Shown: positions 1 to 6,573 of the stretch, piece after piece
Numbering within the stretch: position 1 is the stretch's first letter
How the letters are laid out: each line of letters begins with the position of its first letter
Assembly (NCBI GenBank): GCA_016204525.1
Contig: JACQKO010000056.1
Coordinates: 1 to 17,573 of the forward strand
Direction: 5' to 3'
DNA from: Candidatus Levyibacteriota bacterium
GTDB lineage: Bacteria > Patescibacteriota > Microgenomatia > Levybacterales > GWA1-39-11
Length of the DNA stretch: 17,573 nt
Translations under genes and position numbers: made by a program
Notes under the pieces: model-generated
The model's input: only the letters and a program-made list of their open reading frames with translations
The model's database searches: none
Told to the model about the DNA's origin: nothing

Positions 1-29
1 GGTGCGTCTGGTCATGAGAAGTCCTCACG

Positions 30-127
30 AATATTACAAATATCAAATATTGCCAATATTGCAATAGGCGCAAACAGCGATTGGAATATTGGCAGTATTG
101 GTAGTATTGGTACTTATTTGTAGTATT
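30..127. repeat. 9-bp tandem repeat forming a long imperfect hairpin
   Basis: Units of about 9 bp (variants of GGTAGTATT) run through 82-127. The left side, 30-65, is their imperfect reverse complement: 30-41 matches 116-127 at 11 of 12 positions, and 42-65 matches 80-103 at about 19 of 24. The transcript could fold into a stem of roughly 35 bp. A related element lies at 8686-8784. It sits just before the VanW promoter. It may act as a terminator for an upstream gene or be a mobile repeat; which one cannot be told here. Confidence 0.7.
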
Positions 128-134
128 CATATAG

Positions 135-140
135 TATAAT
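135..140 (+). promoter_or_regulatory. -10 box of the VanW operon
   Basis: A perfect TATAAT lies 8 nt before the TTG start of the VanW gene. No good -35 hexamer is visible at 17-18 bp, where the 9-bp repeat ends. Transcription would begin at or within about 2 nt of the start codon. Confidence 0.55.
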
Positions 141-148
141 ATGTTGAT

Positions 149-1552
149 TTGAAAAAACAAACTTTTAAACACGCCGCAAAATCCGCCTATTGGTTCTTGG
201 TGGGATTTATTTTGTCAGGCATGCTACTCTCCTCTTTTGTGCTTTTCTATTTCCAATACACATTTAAAGATAAGGTTATCCCGGGCATTTTTGTAGATAG
301 TATTTATATTGGAGAAAAATCTCGGGCGGACATTGAGGGAGTCTTCAAGGATATGAACGAAAAAATTGGCAAAAGTACATTTATTTTTTCTCAAGGGCCA
401 AATATTGCAACAGTTTCTGCAGAGAAGCTGGGTATTGGATATGACGTTAACTTAATAAGCGAACAGGCATTCAGCCTTGGGAAAACAAAAAATCTTCTCA
501 GCGATACCTATATAATACTTTCTTCTTATATTAATGGCACTTTTCTTTCCTCCCCTTACACATTTAGCGAGGAAAATCTGGTAGAGGAACTTGAGCTAAT
601 CCGTAAAACAGTTCACGTAGACCCACAGGATGCTCAATTTAAAGTGGAAAATAACAGGGTCGTAGTATTTCAAGAATCAAGCGTTGGACAAACTCTTGAT
701 ATTGATTCGTTAAAAAAGGAAATCAGAAAAAATATTAAACAACTTATGACTGACCGCAAGTCAAAAATCTTAGCAATGGAGATTCCTATAAAGATCCTAA
801 AACCTAATGTAACAACAGGAGAGGCAAATAATCTTGGAATAGTTGAAGAAATAGGAACAGGTAAATCAACTTTTGTAGGATCTATTCCAAACAGGTTTTT
901 CAATATAAACTTGGCAACAAGTAGGATTAATGGTGTGTTGGTAGCTCCCGGTGATGAATTTTCTTTTGCAAAATCTCTTGGAGATGTTTCAAAGTTCACA
1001 GGGTATAAAGAGGCATTTATTATTCAGGGAGGAAAGACTGTGCTTGGAGATGGAGGAGGGGTCTGTCAAGTATCAACAACCTTATTTAGGGCTATTCTTA
1101 ATACCGGCCTGCCAATAACAGAAAGATACCCTCATGCATATCGTGTTGGATACTATGAACAGGATTCACTGCCGGGTTTTGACGCCACAGTCTATGTCCC
1201 GACTGTTGATTTAAAATTTAAAAATGACACAGAGGAACATATTTTGATTCAGGGAACTGTGGATCAAGTAAACATGACCCTTGCATTCACTTTTTATGGG
1301 AAAAAAGACGGAAGGAAGGTTACGATAACAAAACCAACCGTAACAAACGTTGTGCCTGCTCCATCTCCTCTTTATCAAGATGATCCTAATTTGCCAAAAG
1401 GAGTCGAGAAACAGATTGATTTTGCAGCCCCGGGAGGCAAATCAGTTTTCACTAGAACTGTGACAAAGGACGGGCATGTAATTAGTAATGATACATTTAT
1501 TTCCTCTTACCGTCCATGGCAGGCAGTCTATTTAAGAGGAACCAAAGAATAA
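149..1552 (+). CDS. VanW family protein, membrane-anchored
   Basis: This is a VanW family protein of 467 aa. Residues 14-36 form one membrane segment after a short basic N-terminus, so most of the protein should lie outside the membrane. Residues about 45-220 resemble the peptidoglycan-binding-like domain that usually precedes VanW. The VanW domain spans about 228-395 and has the signature GDGGGVCQVSTTLFR at 300-314, followed by the ERYPHAYRV and DATVYVP segments. The C-terminal ~70 residues look like a G5-type domain. The family was named from vancomycin resistance clusters but its biochemistry is unknown; a cell-envelope role is an inference. The start is TTG. No in-frame ATG lies before the membrane segment, and the stop of this gene is only 3 nt from the next start, so it probably leads a three-gene operon. 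Confidence 0.9.
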   Translation: MKKQTFKHAAKSAYWFLVGFILSGMLLSSFVLFYFQYTFKDKVIPGIFVDSIYIGEKSRADIEGVFKDMNEKIGKSTFIFSQGPNIATVSAEKLGIGYDVNLISEQAFSLGKTKNLLSDTYIILSSYINGTFLSSPYTFSEENLVEELELIRKTVHVDPQDAQFKVENNRVVVFQESSVGQTLDIDSLKKEIRKNIKQLMTDRKSKILAMEIPIKILKPNVTTGEANNLGIVEEIGTGKSTFVGSIPNRFFNINLATSRINGVLVAPGDEFSFAKSLGDVSKFTGYKEAFIIQGGKTVLGDGGGVCQVSTTLFRAILNTGLPITERYPHAYRVGYYEQDSLPGFDATVYVPTVDLKFKNDTEEHILIQGTVDQVNMTLAFTFYGKKDGRKVTITKPTVTNVVPAPSPLYQDDPNLPKGVEKQIDFAAPGGKSVFTRTVTKDGHVISNDTFISSYRPWQAVYLRGTKE

Positions 1553-1555
1553 CCT

Positions 1556-2029
1556 ATGGGGGAAATAATTACTGTCGAACAGTCAACTGGCCTCGTGAAG
1601 CGGCTGAAACGTGAGGGGAAGAAGATTGTATTGGTGGGCGGGATATTTGATTTAATCCACAGAGGCCATGTTGAGTTTCTTGAAGCAGCAAAAAGAGAAG
1701 GAGACGTTTTGATTGTGCTTTTGGAAAGTGATGAAAAAACAAGAGAAATTAAAGGCAAAAACAGACCAATCAATACACGTGAAGACAGAGTTTTTGTATT
1801 ATCAAGGCTTGTGATGGTTGATTATATTCTTCCCCTCCCCTATTTCAAGGAAGATCAAGATTATGAAAAACTTGTAAAAATGCTTCAACCTGATATAATT
1901 GCGGTCACAAAGACAGATATGCTTAAAAATCTAAAAAAAAGATATGCAGAAGCTGTTGGCGGTAAATTAGTTGAAGTTATTTCTAGGATTAAAGAATACT
2001 CAACTACCAAAATAGAGGAAAAAATATGA
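1556..2029 (+). CDS. RfaE2-like cytidylyltransferase-family nucleotidyltransferase
   Basis: This 157-aa protein belongs to the cytidylyltransferase-like nucleotidyltransferase superfamily. The nucleotide-binding signature GGIFDLIHRGH (HxGH type) sits at about 28-38, KGKNRPINTREDR follows at about 65-77, and the protein ends with the YSTTKI segment seen in RfaE2/HldE C-terminal domains. Such enzymes transfer AMP or CMP from a nucleotide triphosphate to a sugar or polyol phosphate. The RfaE2 family makes ADP-heptose, but no heptose kinase or isomerase is in the window and the true substrate is unknown. It starts 3 nt after the VanW stop and overlaps the next gene by 4 nt, so it is cotranscribed with two membrane-anchored proteins. 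That suggests an envelope-related activated sugar or alcohol, which is inference. Confidence 0.85.
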   Translation: MGEIITVEQSTGLVKRLKREGKKIVLVGGIFDLIHRGHVEFLEAAKREGDVLIVLLESDEKTREIKGKNRPINTREDRVFVLSRLVMVDYILPLPYFKEDQDYEKLVKMLQPDIIAVTKTDMLKNLKKRYAEAVGGKLVEVISRIKEYSTTKIEEKI

Positions 2030-2499
2030 AGAAATTAATTGCAGTTTACATAGCGCTTATAATCGCAGTTATCCTTCTTGCGGTGGCCCGCACGGGTGGC
2101 AACTTTTCCCTCCCAAATCCATTCGGGGGAAATACCGAGGCTCAAGTTGGCGATAAAAAGATAAATTTGATTCTTGCAAAATCGGATAAAGATAGGGTGA
2201 AGGGGCTTTCGGGAAGAAACAATCTAGCAGAAGATCAAGGAATGTTATTTATCTTTGAAAAAAAGGGGAAATACGGCTTCTGGATGAGAGACATGAAGTT
2301 TCCCTTAGATATTATCTACATTGATGATAACACCGTAGTTTACCTCGTCGAAAATGTACCTGCCGGCGCACAGGCTCCAAACTTAACCATTTACGTACCC
2401 GATACTGATGCTAATCGAGTGCTGGAATTAAATGCCGGCGGCGCCAAAAAGTATGGTATTAAAAAAGGAACCAAGATAACCTTCAAAGGGGCGGACTGA
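2026..2499 (+). CDS. DUF192 domain protein with N-terminal membrane anchor
   Basis: The protein has 157 aa. Residues 4-21 are a strongly hydrophobic anchor or uncleaved signal. The rest is a DUF192 domain (COG1430) with the hallmarks VKGLSGR, GMLFIF, FWMRDMKFPLDIIYID and VLELNAGG. The biochemical function of the family is not established, and the domain here faces outward. The ATG overlaps the stop of the preceding gene as ATGA, and a GAGG Shine-Dalgarno lies 7 nt upstream, which fits translation inside an operon. Its 3' end forms one arm of a GC-rich inverted repeat that reaches to the tsaD start. Confidence 0.88.
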   Translation: MKKLIAVYIALIIAVILLAVARTGGNFSLPNPFGGNTEAQVGDKKINLILAKSDKDRVKGLSGRNNLAEDQGMLFIFEKKGKYGFWMRDMKFPLDIIYIDDNTVVYLVENVPAGAQAPNLTIYVPDTDANRVLELNAGGAKKYGIKKGTKITFKGAD

Positions 2500-2569
2500 G
2501 CCCCGGCTCCGGCGAGGGGGAGGGAGCCCGGCTGCGAGCGGTAGCGAGACAGCGGTGGAGGTAGTCCGC
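2491..2569 (+). other. GC-rich structured spacer holding the tsaD ribosome binding site
   Basis: GCGGACT at 2491-2497 is a perfect reverse complement of AGTCCGC at 2563-2569. Inside this pair, GGCTCC (2505-2510) can pair with GGAGCC (2523-2528), and a GCTG/CAGC pair encloses a GAGCGGTAGCGAG segment. A strong Shine-Dalgarno (GGAGGT, 2557-2562) is directly next to the outer right arm and 9 nt before the tsaD ATG. The spacer is far more GC-rich than its surroundings. It could fold to limit tsaD translation or end the upstream transcript, with no clear T-run. Confidence 0.55.
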
Positions 2570-2571
2570 TT

Positions 2572-3705
2572 ATGCGAATCCTAAGTATTGAAACCTCATG
2601 CGACGAAACCGGAGCAGCGGTTGTTGAAAAGAAGGATAGCGAACAATTCGTAAGAGTGCTTTCAAATGTTACTGCAACCTCAGTTGCCCTTCACGCGAAA
2701 ACCGGCGGAATAATTCCTGAGTTTGCGGCCCGCGAACAAATAAAGGCAATAATTCCCGTCATTGTTCGCGCTCTGCTCGAATCCGAGAAAACAAGGTTCA
2801 ACCTTAATCAGCCTCAACGAAGGTTGAACCTTAACGAGAAAAAGGTTGAACAAGCAAATTTTATTCTTCGAAAGAATATTGATGCGATTGCTGTAACGCA
2901 TGGGCCCGGATTAATTGGATCACTACTTGTCGGAGTCGAAACAGCAAAAACTCTATCTTTTGCCTTTGACAAACCGCTTATTCCCGTTCACCATCTCCTC
3001 GCCCACCTATTCGCCAATTTCATTGGCGAAATTTCCAATTTCCAGTTTCCAGTTTCCAATTCGACATTTCCGTTCATAGGATTAATCGTCTCCGGCGGCC
3101 ACACAGACTTACTACTTTTCGAATCGGTATCAGAATTTAAATGGCTGGGCGGAACCCGAGATGATGCGGCGGGAGAGGCGCTTGACAAAATCGGAAGACT
3201 TCTTGGACTCCCTTATCCCGCCGGGGCTGAGATAGAACGCCGCGCGAACATGGTTCGGAAAAGTTCGATTAACTTTAAGAGTCCTCTGCTAAATACAGAG
3301 GATTTTGATTTTTCATTTTCAGGCTTGAAAACCGAAATTTCAAGGTTCATTGCCAAAAAACATTTAACCGAAAGGTTAATTAATGAGATTTGCTATGCAA
3401 TACAGGAGGCAATTTTTGCTGTTTTGATCAAAAAAACTATTCGAGCAGCAAAATTGTACAAAATAAACAAACTTGCCCTTGGTGGCGGCGTATCTGCAAA
3501 TAATTCTCTACGAGAATTATTTAAATTAAAAATTAAAAATGAAAAATTAAAAATTAAGGTGTTTGCTCCGCAAAAAAATTATTCTACGGACAATGCGGCG
3601 ATGATAGGGTCTTATGCTTTGCTAAACTACAAACCCGTTCTCTGGAAGAAAATCACCGCCGAACCAGACCCGTACTTTGACTGGCTCCTTGCAAAATTCG
3701 TTTAA
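2572..3705 (+). CDS. tsaD: tRNA N6-threonylcarbamoyladenosine transferase TsaD
   Basis: TsaD transfers threonylcarbamoyl from TC-AMP to A37 of ANN-decoding tRNAs (t6A), working with TsaB and TsaE in the cytoplasm. The ASKHA-fold hallmarks are present: IETSCDETGAAVV at the N-terminus, THGPGLIGSLLVG, the metal-binding HLLAH motif, LIVSGGHTDLL, DDAAGEALDK, DFSFSGLKTE and GGGVSANNSLR, followed by STDNAAMIG. At 377 aa it is about 40 residues longer than E. coli TsaD (337 aa). The largest extra piece, residues about 72-97, is encoded by a palindromic repeat. Two further repeat tracts lie in the gene, after HLLAH and after SANNSLRE. All stay in frame and the catalytic motifs are intact, so the enzyme is probably functional. 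Confidence 0.97.
   Translation: MRILSIETSCDETGAAVVEKKDSEQFVRVLSNVTATSVALHAKTGGIIPEFAAREQIKAIIPVIVRALLESEKTRFNLNQPQRRLNLNEKKVEQANFILRKNIDAIAVTHGPGLIGSLLVGVETAKTLSFAFDKPLIPVHHLLAHLFANFIGEISNFQFPVSNSTFPFIGLIVSGGHTDLLLFESVSEFKWLGGTRDDAAGEALDKIGRLLGLPYPAGAEIERRANMVRKSSINFKSPLLNTEDFDFSFSGLKTEISRFIAKKHLTERLINEICYAIQEAIFAVLIKKTIRAAKLYKINKLALGGGVSANNSLRELFKLKIKNEKLKIKVFAPQKNYSTDNAAMIGSYALLNYKPVLWKKITAEPDPYFDWLLAKFV
2793..2851. repeat. Palindromic repeat inserted in frame in tsaD
   Basis: AAGGTTCAACCTT at 2793-2805 and AAGGTTGAACCTT at 2820-2832 are each near-perfect palindromes and exact reverse complements of each other, 14 bp apart. A partial third copy, AAAGGTTGAAC, lies at 2841-2851. They encode residues about 74-94 of TsaD, a stretch rich in R, N, L and Q that is absent from E. 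coli TsaD. The block looks like an inserted interspersed element that kept the frame open. Confidence 0.8.
3010..3058. repeat. Hairpin plus 7-bp tandem repeat inside tsaD
   Basis: A perfect 9-bp inverted repeat with a 3-nt loop (TTCGCCAAT, 3010-3018; ATTGGCGAA, 3022-3030) is followed directly by four 7-bp units at 3031-3058: ATTTCCA twice, then GTTTCCA twice. They encode TsaD residues about 147-163, between HLLAH and the SGGH motif, a loop of variable length in the family. Confidence 0.8.
3501..3559. repeat. Hairpin plus 7-bp tandem repeat near the tsaD 3' end
   Basis: TAATTCTC (3501-3508) and GAGAATTA (3512-3519) form a perfect 8-bp hairpin with a 3-nt loop. Five 7-bp units follow at 3525-3559 (ATTAAAA three times, with single variants ATGAAAA and ATTAAGG). 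They encode a Lys/Leu/Ile-rich segment after the SANNSLRE motif. It replaces a variable helix of about the same length, so it is less an insertion than repeat-derived coding sequence. Confidence 0.75.
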
Positions 3706-3710
3706 GTCCT

Positions 3711-3740
3711 TTACAATTCACAACTTCTGTCTGCTATACT
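3711..3740 (+). promoter_or_regulatory. topA promoter, extended -10
   Basis: TTACAA (3711-3716) and TATACT (3735-3740) are 18 bp apart, with TGC directly before the -10 (extended -10 element). The -10 ends 10 nt before the topA ATG, leaving a leader of about 3 nt and no Shine-Dalgarno. Confidence 0.65.
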
Positions 3741-3750
3741 GATTTGTATT

Positions 3751-5814
3751 ATGAAAAGTCTAATTTTAGTTGAGTCGCCTACTAAGGCTAAGACCTTAGC
3801 GAGGTTTCTTGGAGAAAAATATGATATACAAGCGTCTATGGGGCATATCCGTGATTTGCCAAAAGGAGCGCTTGGAGTTGATATAGAGCATGACTTTAAA
3901 CCCTCATACGTAATTCCAAAGGACAAGAGGAAAATAATGGAAGGATTAAAAGAAGAAGTTAAAAAAGTTGACCAAGTGATACTTGCGACAGATCCGGATC
4001 GCGAAGGGGAAGCGATATCTTTTCATCTTAAAGAAATTCTTTCGGACGAAAATAAGAAGGCAAAGTTTGAGAGAATTGTTTTTCATGAAATTACACCTGC
4101 GGCAATAAATGCGGCGCTAGAACATCCAAAGGATATTGATATGAACCTTGTTGCGGCCCAAACCGGAAGAAGAATTCTTGATCGTGTCGTGGGATATAAA
4201 CTTTCTCCTATTCTTTGGATGAAGATTAAGAAGGGACTCTCAGCAGGTCGTGTTCAATCAGTTGCCTTAAGATTTATTGTTGAGCGCGAACGTGAGATCG
4301 AAAAATTTAAAAGCATTACATTCTATCGATTATTTGTAATTGCGAATAAGAAAAACAGCAATCGACCAATTTCATTCGAACTAGTAAAAATAAACGATGA
4401 ACCAATCGAAAAAACTACGACCCTAATGCTTTATGATGGAGAATACAAATATGCTGAAACACATTTGTCAAATACAGACGCCGAATCAATCAAGAATGAA
4501 CTATCTAACAAAGATCTTTTAGTTACAGATGTTACTCAAAAAGAAACAAAACGAGCTCCATATCCTCCATTTACTACATCCCTTCTTCAGATCGAAGCGT
4601 CTCGTCGTTTTGGATATACAAGCAAGAGAACCATGAGTTTGGCCCAAAGACTATATGAGGAAGGTTTCATTACTTATCATAGAACCGATTCCTATAACAT
4701 TTCAAATGACTTTATTTCTCAAGCAAGGAATTTCATTGAGAAAATGTTTGGCAATAAATATCTACCTACCTCTCCTCGTATTTATCATACAAAATCAAAA
4801 CTTGCGCAAGAAGCACATGAGGCAATTCGTCCTACTAATTTATCTGAAGACAAAAAGACTGTAACTGCAAAACTCGGAAGTGATTTTGCAAAGCTCTATG
4901 ACCTTATCTACAAAAGGGCTTTGTCAACTCAAATGTCAGATGCTGTCTTTTTATCAACACATGTCGAAGCCTCCGCCAACACCAAGTACGATTTTGTGGC
5001 AAATGGCCGTGTTATGAAGTTCGACGGGTTCTTAAAAATCTGGTTTTACGAAGACGAAGAGCAATTGATACCGGAACTTAAAAAAGATGAAAAACTAGAT
5101 CTAAAAGAAGTGAATATTACTGCTCACAATACAACTCCTCCCCCAAGATACAATGAAGCCTCTTTAATCTCGTCTCTTGAAAAACATGGAATAGGAAGGC
5201 CATCTACTTATGCTCCTATTATCTCGACAATTGAGGCAAGATTTTATGTTGAAAAAGAAGAGAACCGCTTTAAGCCAACTGAAATAGGAACTCTGGTGAA
5301 TGATTTTTTGGTTAAAAATTTCTCAACAATAGACGATATTTCTTTTACAGCGTCTATGGAAGACAAACTTGATGAAGTAGCAGACGGAAAAACTGATTGG
5401 GTACCGGTCATAAAAGACTTTTATGGACCGTTTGAAAAACATCTTAAAGACGCTGAGGATGAAAAGAAAATTAAAATCGAACCAGAGAAAACAGGCGAGA
5501 AGTGTCCGCAAGACGGCGGAGATGTGGTAATTCGAATTGGAAGGTTTGGCAAATTTAAGGCTTGCGCCAATTTTCCTAATTGTAAATTTAAAGAATCATT
5601 CGCAGAAGAATCAGGATATTTATGCCCTCGTGATTCCGGAAAAATGGTTTTAAAGCGAACTCACCGCGGAAGAACTTTCTACGGGTGTGTAAACTATCCA
5701 AAATGCGATTTTGCCGTGTGGACTAAATCACAGCTTATAAAACAGGCGATCCTTTCGAATAAACCCCAACAGCCCCAATCCCCCGAATCTCCCCAATCAA
5801 CCCAAGCAAATTAG
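3751..5814 (+). CDS. topA: DNA topoisomerase I (type IA)
   Basis: TopA relaxes negative supercoils by cutting one strand through a 5'-phosphotyrosine. It is 687 aa long. The Toprim domain fills the first ~115 residues, with LVESPTKAKT at the start and the metal-binding DPDREGE near 78-84. The catalytic tyrosine is Y309 in GFITYHRTDS, and GIGRPSTYAPII is present in the central core. Two C-terminal zinc-ribbon-like modules follow: C585, D588, C605, C611 and C625, D628, C646, C652. In both, the expected second Cys of CPxC is Asp. The last ~16 residues are a Pro/Gln/Ser tail encoded by a 9-bp repeat. The gene is set off from tsaD by its own promoter, and the next gene starts 14 nt after the stop. 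Confidence 0.97.
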   Translation: MKSLILVESPTKAKTLARFLGEKYDIQASMGHIRDLPKGALGVDIEHDFKPSYVIPKDKRKIMEGLKEEVKKVDQVILATDPDREGEAISFHLKEILSDENKKAKFERIVFHEITPAAINAALEHPKDIDMNLVAAQTGRRILDRVVGYKLSPILWMKIKKGLSAGRVQSVALRFIVEREREIEKFKSITFYRLFVIANKKNSNRPISFELVKINDEPIEKTTTLMLYDGEYKYAETHLSNTDAESIKNELSNKDLLVTDVTQKETKRAPYPPFTTSLLQIEASRRFGYTSKRTMSLAQRLYEEGFITYHRTDSYNISNDFISQARNFIEKMFGNKYLPTSPRIYHTKSKLAQEAHEAIRPTNLSEDKKTVTAKLGSDFAKLYDLIYKRALSTQMSDAVFLSTHVEASANTKYDFVANGRVMKFDGFLKIWFYEDEEQLIPELKKDEKLDLKEVNITAHNTTPPPRYNEASLISSLEKHGIGRPSTYAPIISTIEARFYVEKEENRFKPTEIGTLVNDFLVKNFSTIDDISFTASMEDKLDEVADGKTDWVPVIKDFYGPFEKHLKDAEDEKKIKIEPEKTGEKCPQDGGDVVIRIGRFGKFKACANFPNCKFKESFAEESGYLCPRDSGKMVLKRTHRGRTFYGCVNYPKCDFAVWTKSQLIKQAILSNKPQQPQSPESPQSTQAN
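5762..5806. repeat. 9-bp repeat encoding the Pro/Gln tail of TopA
   Basis: Five 9-bp units, variants of AGCCCCAAT, run in register with the codons, each giving Pro-Gln-Xaa or a close variant. The tract ends 5 nt before the stop codon and just before the -10 box of the next gene. The tail is probably disordered and dispensable. Confidence 0.75.
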
Positions 5815-5815
5815 G

Positions 5816-5821
5816 TATAAT
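5816..5821 (+). promoter_or_regulatory. -10 box of the RNA methyltransferase gene
   Basis: A perfect TATAAT begins 1 nt after the topA stop codon and ends 7 nt before the ATG of the methyltransferase. No clear -35 is seen, since the upstream DNA is the 9-bp repeat. The predicted transcript would be leaderless. Confidence 0.5.
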
Positions 5822-5828
5822 ATGCTTT

Positions 5829-6362
5829 ATGAGGCTAGATGCTTACAAACTTAGGAGGACTCAAGCATTGGAAAAAGATAAACGAAAGATTCGGAAAAAT
5901 GAAATTTACATTGTTCTTGATAACGTGCTTGATACATATAATGTGGGGGCAATTTTTCGATTGGCAGATGCTGTAGTTGCAAAAAAACTCTTCCTTTGCG
6001 GATACACTGAAACCCCGCCTAATTCCCGAATCAAGAAGGCTTCGATTAATACAACCGAATGGGTCGAATGGCAGCATTTTGATGATGCCAAATCCGCCAT
6101 CTTACATCTTAAATCTTACATCTTAAATCTAAAAGTAATTGCAATTGAACAAAGTCCAAAAAGCATTCCGTACACAGAGGCAAATTATGAATTTCCGATC
6201 GCGCTAGTAGTTGGGAATGAAACCCACGGCGTTTCAAAAGAAGTCCTTGAGATAGCTGATCAAATCGTGGAACTCCCCCTGTTCGGAGTAAATGTGAGCT
6301 TGAATGTAATGGTCAGTTTAGCAATAGTTCTTTACGAATCCATCGAGAAAAATAAATCATAA
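5829..6362 (+). CDS. SpoU/TrmH family RNA 2'-O-methyltransferase
   Basis: This 177-aa protein is a SPOUT-class methyltransferase that should 2'-O-methylate a ribose in tRNA or rRNA using S-adenosylmethionine. The three SpoU motifs are visible: NVGAIFRLADA at about 39-49, LVVGNETHGVS at about 129-139, and SLNVMVSLAIVLYE near the C-terminus, which form the trefoil knot. The segment PPNSRIKKAS is typical of the TrmH group. It is essentially only the catalytic domain, without the N-terminal substrate-binding extension of RlmB-type enzymes, so the target nucleotide cannot be assigned. A 7-bp repeat encodes the helix just before the second motif. It starts 14 nt after topA but has its own -10 box. 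Confidence 0.9.
   Translation: MRLDAYKLRRTQALEKDKRKIRKNEIYIVLDNVLDTYNVGAIFRLADAVVAKKLFLCGYTETPPNSRIKKASINTTEWVEWQHFDDAKSAILHLKSYILNLKVIAIEQSPKSIPYTEANYEFPIALVVGNETHGVSKEVLEIADQIVELPLFGVNVSLNVMVSLAIVLYESIEKNKS
6101..6128. repeat. 7-bp tandem repeat inside the methyltransferase gene
   Basis: Four exact 7-bp units alternate CTTACAT and CTTAAAT, so a 14-bp dimer is repeated twice; a degenerate fifth unit follows to 6135. They encode the leucine-rich stretch before VIAIEQS. Compared with relatives this adds only about two residues. Confidence 0.8.
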
Positions 6363-6558
6363 ACCCCTCGCATTTGCAACAAAGAGCGTTAAATTTTTGA
6401 GAGAGAACGCGTCAGGGGGATTCCTCGGCCCCGCCGTAGGCGGGGATCGAGGAGGGGGTGAAATCACCCGACAAGTGATCGAACAAAAATAGCTCGACTT
6501 GCAAGCGAGGCCACTTTTGGTACTTTTGGTGGTGCAAAAGTACAAAAATAAATTGTGG
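6363..6558. other. Multi-hairpin intergenic element
   Basis: The 211-nt gap before rmuC contains no plausible gene but a chain of inverted repeats. TCCTCG (6422-6427) plus CCCCGCC (6429-6435) pair with GGCGGGG (6439-6445) plus CGAGGA (6448-6453) around a GTA loop. GGGTGA (6456-6461) pairs with TCACCC (6464-6469). CTCG/CGAG flank the palindrome CTTGCAAG at 6493-6509. GTACTTTTG (6520-6528) pairs with CAAAAGTAC (6535-6543). The middle is GC-rich in an AT-rich genome. It could be an interspersed repeat or a structured RNA; open frames across it on the minus strand look like chance. Confidence 0.6.
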
Positions 6559-6564
6559 TAAAAT
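6556..6564 (+). promoter_or_regulatory. rmuC promoter, extended -10
   Basis: TGG plus TAAAAT forms an extended -10 ending 9 nt before the rmuC ATG. The same 13-mer, TTGTGGTAAAATA, is found upstream of the helicase gene (9015-9027). An AGGAG sequence (6565-6569) lies between this -10 and the start, so either a leaderless transcript or an upstream start using that Shine-Dalgarno is possible. Confidence 0.5.
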
Positions 6565-6573
6565 AGGAGTCCG

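Noticed and set aside
1..123. Possible C-terminal end of an upstream protein in frame 1 (or frame 2, ending near 65)
   Set aside because: Both frames run into the 9-bp repeat and give low-complexity residues; neither is recognisable and the upstream sequence is missing.
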